A stretch of 34,913 nucleotides of DNA from NCBI GenBank assembly GCA_964630225.1, contig CAZVUK010000009.1, positions 1 to 34,913 of the forward strand, in the 5' to 3' direction. Under the pieces are notes generated by a model. That model saw only the letters and a program-made list of their open reading frames with translations. It searched no databases and had not been told where the DNA came from. The position numbers and the translations under genes were made by a program. Positions 15,286-22,393 of the stretch are shown here, piece by piece. Numbering within the stretch: position 1 is the first letter of the stretch; each line of letters opens with the position of its first letter. The DNA comes from CAYZRY01 sp964630225. Its GTDB lineage: Bacteria > Bacillota_I > Bacilli_A > RF39 > UBA660.

Positions 15286-15303
15286 AAAGAACTATTGTTC
15301 TTT
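15286..15303 (-). terminator. Terminator of rpoZ
   Basis: AAAGAAC, loop TATT, GTTCTTT, with a further run of Ts on the minus strand. It overlaps the rpoZ stop codon. Confidence 0.75.
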
Positions 15304-15498
15304 CTTAATTACGGTTATCAATCCTTCGGATATCTCTTCGAGTGCTCTACCGATATTCTTTTTAGATTTATACTTAGAAATAGGCATTTGATAATGATTT
15401 CTTTCTTTCATCTCTTTACTTCTTCGAGCCGTAATGTGCACTAGACGATATTTAGAATCGACGATGTTTAAAAGTTTATCAATAGATGGATATATCAT
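15292..15498 (-). CDS. rpoZ: RNA polymerase omega subunit
   Basis: 68 residues, typical omega length. It starts MIYPSIDKLLNIVDSKYRLV and continues HITARRSKEM, the conserved helix that clamps the beta-prime subunit's C-terminus; GRALEEISEGLITV is the second conserved helix. Omega aids assembly and stability of RNA polymerase. An AAGGGAG site lies about ten bases before the ATG. Usually gmk sits beside rpoZ in Bacillota; here neither neighbour is gmk, and it lies between recX and a glycosyltransferase pair, each with its own signals. Confidence 0.92.
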   Translation of the reverse strand: MIYPSIDKLLNIVDSKYRLVHITARRSKEMKERNHYQMPISKYKSKKNIGRALEEISEGLITVIKKEQ

Positions 15499-15582
15499 TT
15501 ATTCACGCTCCCTTGAGTTTAGCATAGATCATTTTTCAGGTGCTACGCAAGTCATCGAGAGGAATTGTACATTTGTTGACAC

Positions 15583-16059
15583 TTATAATTCCATAAACTC
15601 TGTCAAGATTGTGAGCATCTTACTATTATCAGATTTAAATTTTTTGACTTTGTATTTTTTAATATTTTTAATTATTTGCCCTAATTCATCAAAGTCTTTT
15701 AATTCTATTATATAACCAGCATCTGCAAACTCTCCGACTATTTGTGCTTGATGATCATTTACGTGTTCTCCATATTTGGCTAGGCGCGATGCAGCGATGA
15801 CAGGCTTTCCTTCTTTAAGACCATTTAAAATGGTCCCAATGCCACCATGAGCAATCAGTATATCGCAAGTTTTCATAAGTTCTTCAAGCTTGTCTTTGTC
15901 CAGCACCTGATGTATTTCCATCTTGTCTGTTTCATATTTGGTAAAGCCGGCCTGAACGACGACTTTTTCTTTTATTAATCCTTCATCTATACCTTTTTCA
16001 ATAGCTTTAAGTAATCTCTCAAACGGTTTATCTTGGGTTCCCAAACTGACAAAAATCAA
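15583..16059 (-). CDS. PssE/Cps14G-type glycosyltransferase subunit (Alg13-like)
   Basis: 158 residues from a TTG start (LIFVSLGTQDKPFERLL). It is the C-terminal GT-B half of a glycosyltransferase family 28 enzyme: VSLGTQ, VVVQAGFTKYE, then the nucleotide-sugar loop IAHGGIGTILNGLKEGKPVI and GEHVNDHQAQIV, all typical. It binds the UDP-sugar and needs the partner encoded immediately upstream to form an active enzyme, like Alg13/Alg14. I chose TTG at 16059 because GGGGGTGGG precedes it and because the start overlaps the partner's TGA stop as TTGA, a coupled junction. The reading from 16113 would extend inside the partner. It probably adds the second sugar of an extracellular polysaccharide repeat. 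Confidence 0.9.
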   Translation of the reverse strand: MIFVSLGTQDKPFERLLKAIEKGIDEGLIKEKVVVQAGFTKYETDKMEIHQVLDKDKLEELMKTCDILIAHGGIGTILNGLKEGKPVIAASRLAKYGEHVNDHQAQIVGEFADAGYIIELKDFDELGQIIKNIKKYKVKKFKSDNSKMLTILTEFMEL

Positions 16060-16526
16060 TATACCCACCCCCCATATTTTGCTTTCGGATACATCTTTAA
16101 CATGCTCTCCCACTGGACAATAAATAAATCAGCAATAGGATAAATAAGCTTTCCCGTAACTGTCTTAGAGCTAAGATTAGCCATCGTCTCTATATATATT
16201 ACCTTTTTTCTAAATAACTTAGCAATATAACACATAGGAACACAGGTATGAGCTCCGGTTGTAATAATATAATCAGGTTTGAATTTTAAAAATATTTTAA
16301 AACTTTTAATACTGTTATATATAAACTTAAACGGATATGTCAGCATATTCTTTTTGGTTCCATATACAAGTAAATCGACTTTTCCTGGATAACGATCCAA
16401 AGTAAAGTGACTGTACTCTATATTTTCAGTAACTATTCTGTAATCACATTTTTTAAAAAGTGGCGATAGCTGTAAAAGTTCAGCTAAATGTCCACCAGTA
16501 GATGCGATAAATATTATTTTTTTCAA
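16056..16526 (-). CDS. PssD/Cps14F-type glycosyltransferase subunit (Alg14-like)
   Basis: 156 residues from a TTG start (LKKIIFIASTGGHLAELLQL). The STGGHLAEL motif and later TTGAHTCVPMCYIAKL and KVIYIETMANLSSKT are the Alg14/PssD pattern. This half holds the acceptor side and a hydrophobic stretch (about 65-90) that docks on the membrane, recruiting the PssE partner. The TTG at 16526 is preferred over the GTG at 16535 because AGGTGAT, matching the 16S 3' end, lies just upstream of it and itself contains that GTG. A promoter with TATAAT is upstream. Only this pair is present, without a wider capsule cluster, so the polysaccharide is not known. Confidence 0.88.
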   Translation of the reverse strand: MKKIIFIASTGGHLAELLQLSPLFKKCDYRIVTENIEYSHFTLDRYPGKVDLLVYGTKKNMLTYPFKFIYNSIKSFKIFLKFKPDYIITTGAHTCVPMCYIAKLFRKKVIYIETMANLSSKTVTGKLIYPIADLFIVQWESMLKMYPKAKYGGWVY

Positions 16527-16543
16527 ACGTATCACCTAATTGC

Positions 16544-16572
16544 ATTATATATTAATTAATATTAACTTGCAA
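16544..16572 (-). promoter_or_regulatory. Promoter of the glycosyltransferase pair
   Basis: On the minus strand TTGCAA (16567-16572), a 17-base spacer and TATAAT (16544-16549), with AGGTGAT following before the TTG start. Confidence 0.65.
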
Positions 16573-16623
16573 GGCAGTAAAGTTGTGTAAAAGTATGGGT
16601 TTTTTTCTTGCAAAGTGGTAATT

Positions 16624-16652
16624 TTGAATAAAAAGTCTTATACTTATATTAC
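16624..16652 (+). promoter_or_regulatory. Possible promoter of the glucosaminidase-cohesin-LCP operon
   Basis: TTGAAT (16624-16629), 17-base gap, TATTAC (16647-16652); overlapping TATACT/TATATT alternatives exist. A strong AAGGAGG site precedes the ATG at 16674. Confidence 0.35.
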
Positions 16653-16673
16653 AAATGATAATAAGGAGGTATT

Positions 16674-19022
16674 ATGAAAATTAACAAATCGATAAGCCAA
16701 GTTGCAATGGCAATTATCTTTGTTGTCAGTTTTTTTGTCGGCAATGCCTCGGTTGATGCCGCTAGTGCAAAAACTAAAGCTAATTTAAATTTAAGAGTAT
16801 CTGCTTCGGCAACAAGTGCTGTATATAATACTATTCCAATCGGAACAAAAATCGATATAACAACGGTTGTTGCTGGTGATGCTACAAACTGTTCAGGCGG
16901 AAAATGGGGGAAAACTTCATATGGCGGACACGTGGGATATGTATGTGAATACTATGTGGTCTACGATACCGTTGTCCCAAGCCCAACCCCAACACCAGAT
17001 CCTACTCCAACTGTCAGTCCTGGACCATACGGCGAAGTAAATGTAAAAGGAACAATATACTACGGGCCAAGCACAAGTTATAGAACATCTTATACCTTAT
17101 ATACTAGTCATAATGATCCAGCGTTCTATATCAACAAATATGTTAACGATGAAAAGATGAATGGCTCTTGCCCAAGTAATAAATGGGCTCATGTAACTTA
17201 TATTAGAATTAATTATCAAGTAGTATATGGCTTTATTTGTACTAGTTATGTTAAAACTGCAAGTAAATTACCACTTGCATTAAACCCATATAAAGAACTT
17301 ATCACTAGTAACGCTATGTCTAAATACACCGATGAACAATTTGAAGCATATTTAAATGCCGAGGGATTTCCAGAAGCATATAAAGCTCCACTTAGAATTA
17401 TTCATAAACAGCATCCATCATGGATTTTTAAAGCGGTCAAAGCTCCATATACGTTTAACTATTCAGTTTCACAAGAAGACGATCCTAACGCTAGCCGAAG
17501 CTTAATATATAAGAATGGTTCTAATGATGGATATCTTTCAACTTCAGAAACAAGTTATAACTGGTATACCAATCAGTTTTTTCAAAAAGATGCCGGTGGT
17601 TTTTATAATGCTAATTCTGGAACTATTGCATATTATATGAATCCCCTTAACTTTTTAGATCAAAGGTATATCTTTTACTTCGAGGGAACTAAGTTTTATC
17701 CTGATGTTCATAAGCTTGAAGGAGTGCAAACCATTCTTTCAGGTACGACGATGTTTAATTATGCAACAAATTATATGGAAGCAGCAACCGCTAGCGGTAT
17801 CTCTCCACTATTTTTGGCTGTTCTTTCAAGGCAAGAACTAGGTTCTGGTGGTGTCGCTATTAACGGATCAGCTGTTGCTCCTGCTGCCTGTGGCGGAGTA
17901 AACTATAGTGGTTTTTACAATTTCTTTAATATCGGAGCTACCTCCGGTGATTGCGCTGTATATAGAGGTCTTGAATATGCTAGACAAAAGAACTGGAATT
18001 CACCTAAAGCAGCCCTCGTCGGTGGTGCGCAGTGGATACTAAATAACTACGGCACAAAAACACCCTATACTCAAAAATGGGATTTAAATAACTTCTGGAA
18101 ACAGTACATGCAAAATATTTCTGCCCAGATTGTACCGGCAAGTAATACATATGACTCATATTATGTTCCAGGTCTTCTTGAAGCTGAAAAAGTGTTCGAA
18201 ATACCTGTCTTTAGTGATTTAACAGCTAAGAGTAGCTTACCTCACCCAGGTAATCCTAATAATTACTTAAATGCCCTAACTGTCGATGGTCAGACCGTTC
18301 CTGCTTTTGATGGAGCTAAAACTAACTACACCGTCGAAGTGCCTTATAATACAACTTCGGTCAGAGTGTTAGGAAGTCCAGTTACAAGTTTAGCTTCAGT
18401 CAGTGGAACAGGAACGTTTGCAATAAATGGTGATAGTACCAATATTACTGTAAATGTTAAAGCGCAAAATGGAACAGTTAGAACTTATACGATTACAATC
18501 AAACGTCTTCCACAAGTAATAGCGCCTGAACCAGAGCTTCCTGAAGAACCGGTAACACCAAGCGATCCAACACCAAGTGACCCAACTGTACCTGTCATCA
18601 GTGCAAGTGAAACAGTCACTAAAGCTGGCTATAAAATTAAAAACACTAGCGTTAATGGTTTCTTATTTGGAACAAGTATCGGTTCTGTTGAACAAAAGTT
18701 AAAAGCACAAAATCCTGTTGCTACTATTCAAATTGTTAGCCGAAACAAAATATCTATCCTTGCCACAGGAGACTCTATTATTATTGACAATGGTAGCGAA
18801 AAAATTACTTACTCAGTAATCATCTTTGGAGATACTAATGGTGATGGACAAATCAATATGGTCGACCTCTTAAGGCTTCAAAAACATCTTACTAAGGTCA
18901 CTAGTTTGACTAGTCATTATCTAGCTGCCGCCGATGCTAATCGTGACGGTAAGCTTGATATGATCGACTTGCTCAGAATGCAAAAACAAATACTTGGACT
19001 ATCTAACATAACCCAGAATTAG
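16674..19022 (+). CDS. Secreted SH3b / endo-beta-N-acetylglucosaminidase with C-terminal dockerin
   Basis: 782 residues. Order of parts: signal peptide (1-30, ending near DAASAK), SH3b domain (about 31-100, NLNLRVSASATSAV), Pro/Thr linker (PTPTPDPTP), a second SH3-like domain (about 115-205), a linker, the glucosaminidase catalytic domain (about 350-500; SPLFLAVLSRQELGSGG with probable catalytic Glu near 388, and FYNFFNIGA), a cadherin-like beta sandwich (about 528-615, ending NGTVRTYTITIKR), a Pro-rich linker (TPSDPTPSDPT), and a type I dockerin (about 718-776). The dockerin has two EF-hand-like loops, DTNGDGQINMVDLLRLQ and DANRDGKLDMIDLLRMQ. It should cut glycan strands of peptidoglycan outside the cell and dock to a cohesin. 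Each SH3 domain and the catalytic domain carry a Cys pair. First gene of a three-gene operon; the next gene starts 7 bases on. Confidence 0.88.
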   Translation: MKINKSISQVAMAIIFVVSFFVGNASVDAASAKTKANLNLRVSASATSAVYNTIPIGTKIDITTVVAGDATNCSGGKWGKTSYGGHVGYVCEYYVVYDTVVPSPTPTPDPTPTVSPGPYGEVNVKGTIYYGPSTSYRTSYTLYTSHNDPAFYINKYVNDEKMNGSCPSNKWAHVTYIRINYQVVYGFICTSYVKTASKLPLALNPYKELITSNAMSKYTDEQFEAYLNAEGFPEAYKAPLRIIHKQHPSWIFKAVKAPYTFNYSVSQEDDPNASRSLIYKNGSNDGYLSTSETSYNWYTNQFFQKDAGGFYNANSGTIAYYMNPLNFLDQRYIFYFEGTKFYPDVHKLEGVQTILSGTTMFNYATNYMEAATASGISPLFLAVLSRQELGSGGVAINGSAVAPAACGGVNYSGFYNFFNIGATSGDCAVYRGLEYARQKNWNSPKAALVGGAQWILNNYGTKTPYTQKWDLNNFWKQYMQNISAQIVPASNTYDSYYVPGLLEAEKVFEIPVFSDLTAKSSLPHPGNPNNYLNALTVDGQTVPAFDGAKTNYTVEVPYNTTSVRVLGSPVTSLASVSGTGTFAINGDSTNITVNVKAQNGTVRTYTITIKRLPQVIAPEPELPEEPVTPSDPTPSDPTVPVISASETVTKAGYKIKNTSVNGFLFGTSIGSVEQKLKAQNPVATIQIVSRNKISILATGDSIIIDNGSEKITYSVIIFGDTNGDGQINMVDLLRLQKHLTKVTSLTSHYLAAADANRDGKLDMIDLLRMQKQILGLSNITQN

Positions 19023-19029
19023 GAGGATT

Positions 19030-20373
19030 ATGAAAAATTATTTTAAATTCACACTCTTATCGATGCTTAGCATTTTCTTGTTTCCGATAAGTGCAAATGC
19101 CTGTGTCGGAAATTATAACCTTGCAGCAAGACCCTCGGTTACATCACTAACAAATGGCGGATATGTTAACTTTACGGTAAGCTTTAGCTCAGCAACACGC
19201 TTTGCTAATTGGGATGCAAGTTTTACTTATGATCAAAATAAGTTGCAATTTATAAGCGGAGACACCAACCTAGCCTCGGCATTTATTATGAGCCCTATTA
19301 CATCTAAAACGTATGTTTATCGTTTTAAAACCAAAGCAATCGGACAAGCTAACTTTAACTTTAAAGTAAACAGTATCCTTGCTTTCGATGCCGAAGAAAC
19401 TCTTTGTCCGGGTTCTAAAGCGGTATCAGCTAGCGTAAATATCGTTGCGCCAAGAGACTTGAGCTCTAACAACTATCTAAAAGATCTCGTTATCGAAGGC
19501 ATAACTCTTTCACCTAAATTTAATCGCAATACATACAAATATGCAATAAACCTTCCTGAAAAAACAGCCTTTATCAATATTAATGCTGTTAAAGAAGATC
19601 TACGAAGCGGTATAAGCGGAGCTGGTAAAATTTCACTTAACGAGGGCGATAACACCATCAACATTATCGTAACCGCAGAAAATGGTGCCAGTAGAACCTA
19701 CTCAATTGTTGCTAATGTCGCTGAACCAAATCCCATTAGAGTCACCGTCGAAAAGCTTGAATACACGGTCGTAAGAAAAAGCGAACAGATTGTCAAACCT
19801 AACGAAGATTTCGTAAATACTGAGATTAAAATTGGAGAAGAAGAAGTTCCAGCACTAGTTAATGAAAAATTAGATATGACGATAGTGGCCCTTAGAAATT
19901 CAGATAATCAAGTAAGTTTATTTATTTATAAAGATGGTAAATATAGCCCTTTTAAAATGATTAAGACTAAATTAACTGAACTGCTAATCAATGAAAAGAA
20001 AGCTGTCAAAGATTATCGTAAAGCAAGTATTAAAATAGACGAAATAAATTATAGCGTTTATAAAAAGGGTGATTACTTTTACTTTTATGCTACCAATTTA
20101 AAAACAGCTAAAGAAAAATTATATCGTTTTGAACAAAGTGAGGAATCGGCTCAAATAGAAGCTGAAGAACAAGCCATTAACGTAAAACCAAGTAAAAATG
20201 ATAATCGCGTGGTTACCGTACTTGCGATTGCTTTGGGCTTAACATATCTTATTTTACTTATAAATGTTTTACGTAACAAGAAAACTAATTCAGCTAAGAA
20301 CTATGAGAATGAAGACAAAAGTGATAACATAGAAGTTGAATTCAAAAAGAGATCTAAAAGAAGAAAGAATTAA
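19030..20373 (+). CDS. Membrane-anchored cohesin-like protein with cadherin-like domain
   Basis: 447 residues. Signal peptide (1-24), then a domain at about 30-138 with cohesin character: GGYVNFTVSFSSATRFANWDAS, the FTYDQNKLQF strand pair, and a closing set of strands ending SASVNIV. A cadherin-like beta sandwich follows (about 145-235; NNYLKDLVIEGITLSP to NGASRTYSIV), resembling the one in the preceding protein. A charged region leads to one membrane helix (about 394-414, VVTVLAIALGLTYLILLINVL) and a Lys/Arg-rich cytoplasmic tail. Two Cys flank the cohesin-like domain. This arrangement would display a dockerin receptor on the membrane, and the gene right before it encodes a dockerin protein. 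The cohesin call rests on pattern and neighbourhood, not on a search; a generic Ig-like adhesion domain is the alternative. Confidence 0.75.
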   Translation: MKNYFKFTLLSMLSIFLFPISANACVGNYNLAARPSVTSLTNGGYVNFTVSFSSATRFANWDASFTYDQNKLQFISGDTNLASAFIMSPITSKTYVYRFKTKAIGQANFNFKVNSILAFDAEETLCPGSKAVSASVNIVAPRDLSSNNYLKDLVIEGITLSPKFNRNTYKYAINLPEKTAFININAVKEDLRSGISGAGKISLNEGDNTINIIVTAENGASRTYSIVANVAEPNPIRVTVEKLEYTVVRKSEQIVKPNEDFVNTEIKIGEEEVPALVNEKLDMTIVALRNSDNQVSLFIYKDGKYSPFKMIKTKLTELLINEKKAVKDYRKASIKIDEINYSVYKKGDYFYFYATNLKTAKEKLYRFEQSEESAQIEAEEQAINVKPSKNDNRVVTVLAIALGLTYLILLINVLRNKKTNSAKNYENEDKSDNIEVEFKKRSKRRKN

Positions 20374-20395
20374 GTTCTTTTTCTTTGGAGGATTT

Positions 20396-22312
20396 ATGGC
20401 AAGAAGAAAAAAGAAATTTAAATTAGACTTTATATTTGTCTTTATAGCTTTGATTGCAAGCATATATCTAATCTACAGTTTTCTCCTTTTAGGTGGAATC
20501 GAAGATATTGTTAGGTATATTGTAATTGCTTTGATCATTATTTTGGATATCTATTTAGTTTATAGTTGTATAAAAAGACGAAGACGAAGATTAAAGCTAC
20601 CCTTTAGAATATTTAAAAGGATAGTGATACTTGCTTATGCTTTGATATGCTTATTTATAGCATATAATATAAGTAATATTTATGCTAAATTAAATGATTT
20701 AAATAAAGATATATCTAAATCAACTAGTTTAGTTACACTCAAAGAAAATAAAATAACTAAAGCCGAAGAAATCAAAGATAGTACTATTGGTATTATCGAT
20801 ATGAAAGATGATCTTCAGGCATATCGCTTACCAAAAGAAATATTAAATGAATATAAATTAGAGAAAAACAATAAAATAGTCTCATATACTTTATATACTG
20901 AAATGATTAAAGCTTTAAGAGATAAAAAAGTAAATTATATCTTTCTTCCTACTAACTATAGAGATATCTATGGACAGGCCGAGGGCTATGAAACACTTCA
21001 TGAAGAAACAAAGATTATTATAACTAAGACAAAGACTGTTAGTAAAAAAGAATCAGAACTATTAAGTACTTCAAAAAAGATAACGGAACCCTTCTCTATT
21101 CTACTTTTAGGAGTAGATTCGGCAACCGAGGGGTTAAAGAATGCTGATTCCTTTAATGGGGATTCTATCCTACTTCTTACTTTTAATCCTAAAACTTTAA
21201 AAGCTACTATTTTAAGTATTCCTCGTGATAGCTATGTGCCTATTGCTTGCTTCCCGGGAAGAATCGACAATAAAATTACCCATGCTGCAGGATATGGGAC
21301 TAGATGCGTCGTAAATACCGTCTCTGCTTTTACAGGAATTAAAATAGATTATTACATGAAGATTAATTTTGCTGGTTTAGTCAGCTTGGTCGATGCCGTC
21401 AAAGGAATAGATATCGATGTGCCTTATGCTATGTGCGAACAAGATTCAAGACGAAGATTTGGAAAATATACTGTCTACATCGAAAGTGGTCCACAACATC
21501 TTAATGGCGAACAAGCGCTAGCTCTTTCAAGAAATCGTAAAAACAATGTCGGTATTTGCCGCGATAAAAAATATACGCAAGGAATAAGAAGTGACTTTGT
21601 AAGAGGAGCTAATCAGCAACTAGTAATAAACGCTATTATTAACCAGGCGCGCAACATTAAAAATATCGATCAAGCAACTAAAATATTTGATTCATTAAGT
21701 AAGAATATCGATACTAACATGGATACCAAGACAATATTATCATTCTACGATGTCTTAAAAGATATATCAATTAAAACTAAAGAACACAGTTCCGTCTTAA
21801 GCTTTCAACGCTTGGAGCTAGCTGGTTCATCACAGATTATTTATGATGAACGCAGTAAATTAGAACTTTATGAATTTGTTTTAAACTCAAGCAGTATCAA
21901 AGATGTCTCAAACGAAATGAAGGCTAATTTAGGACTTAGAAAAACATCTATGATTAAATCATTCTCATACACAAATGGAGAAAAATACGAAGTTAAAATA
22001 ATTGGTAAAGGACCTTATGCTTCGGCTAATAGGTATACCCTTCTTCCAGACTTTACAAAGATGACTAAAGCACAAGCTGAAACTTGGGCAGGTGATAACA
22101 ATCTCGAAATAATATGGGAAGAGGTCGAAACTGAGGTAACTATAAGCGGGGTTATACTTTCTCAAAGTCACCCTGTTAGGAAAAGAGTTGATTTGATCGA
22201 AGATAAAACGATAACTCTTCGCATATCAAAAAACATTAAAGAAGAAACAAAGGAAGAAGAAAACGAAGAGATAACACCACCTGATGATAAAAAAGAGCCT
22301 ACACTTCCGTAG
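20396..22312 (+). CDS. LytR-CpsA-Psr (LCP) family protein with C-terminal PASTA-like domain
   Basis: 638 residues. LCP enzymes transfer wall polymers (teichoic acid or capsule) from lipid carriers to peptidoglycan. A basic N-terminus leads into three close membrane helices (about 10-100). A region at about 110-225 with an alpha/beta look precedes the LCP core at about 235-430: ILLLGVDS, DSILLLTFNPKTLKATILSIPRDSYV, RIDNKITHAAGYG, VDAVKGIDIDVP, LNGEQALALSRNRK and RSDFVRGANQQ are the family landmarks with the Arg and Asp residues for pyrophosphate and metal. The C-terminus (about 545-610) has PASTA-like features: LPDFTKMTKAQAETWAGDNNLE and ITLRISK. The core has four extracellular Cys. ATG at 20396 is taken because GGAGG precedes it. 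Third gene of the operon. Confidence 0.9.
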   Translation: MARRKKKFKLDFIFVFIALIASIYLIYSFLLLGGIEDIVRYIVIALIIILDIYLVYSCIKRRRRRLKLPFRIFKRIVILAYALICLFIAYNISNIYAKLNDLNKDISKSTSLVTLKENKITKAEEIKDSTIGIIDMKDDLQAYRLPKEILNEYKLEKNNKIVSYTLYTEMIKALRDKKVNYIFLPTNYRDIYGQAEGYETLHEETKIIITKTKTVSKKESELLSTSKKITEPFSILLLGVDSATEGLKNADSFNGDSILLLTFNPKTLKATILSIPRDSYVPIACFPGRIDNKITHAAGYGTRCVVNTVSAFTGIKIDYYMKINFAGLVSLVDAVKGIDIDVPYAMCEQDSRRRFGKYTVYIESGPQHLNGEQALALSRNRKNNVGICRDKKYTQGIRSDFVRGANQQLVINAIINQARNIKNIDQATKIFDSLSKNIDTNMDTKTILSFYDVLKDISIKTKEHSSVLSFQRLELAGSSQIIYDERSKLELYEFVLNSSSIKDVSNEMKANLGLRKTSMIKSFSYTNGEKYEVKIIGKGPYASANRYTLLPDFTKMTKAQAETWAGDNNLEIIWEEVETEVTISGVILSQSHPVRKRVDLIEDKTITLRISKNIKEETKEEENEEITPPDDKKEPTLP

Positions 22313-22320
22313 GCTCTTTT
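22291..22320 (+). terminator. Terminator of the glucosaminidase-cohesin-LCP operon
   Basis: A 12-bp perfect stem (AAAAGAGCCTAC / GTAGGCTCTTTT) with a 6-base loop; the LCP stop codon lies in the stem. Confidence 0.9.
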
Positions 22321-22326
22321 AAAAGC

Positions 22327-22355
22327 TAGACTTTATTTAATAAATATTGTATAAT
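22327..22355 (+). promoter_or_regulatory. Promoter of RNase J
   Basis: TAGACT (22327-22332), 17-base spacer, TATAAT (22350-22355). A leader of about 30 bases and an AAAGGAG site follow. Confidence 0.65.
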
Positions 22356-22393
22356 TAACTAGTGGTTTTTTGTAATAAAAAGAAAGGAGATTT

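Noticed and set aside
16674..22312. A cellulosome for plant fibre breakdown
   Set aside because: The only catalytic domain on the dockerin protein is a peptidoglycan glucosaminidase, no glycoside hydrolases for plant polymers are near, and the cohesin protein has a single cohesin-like domain.
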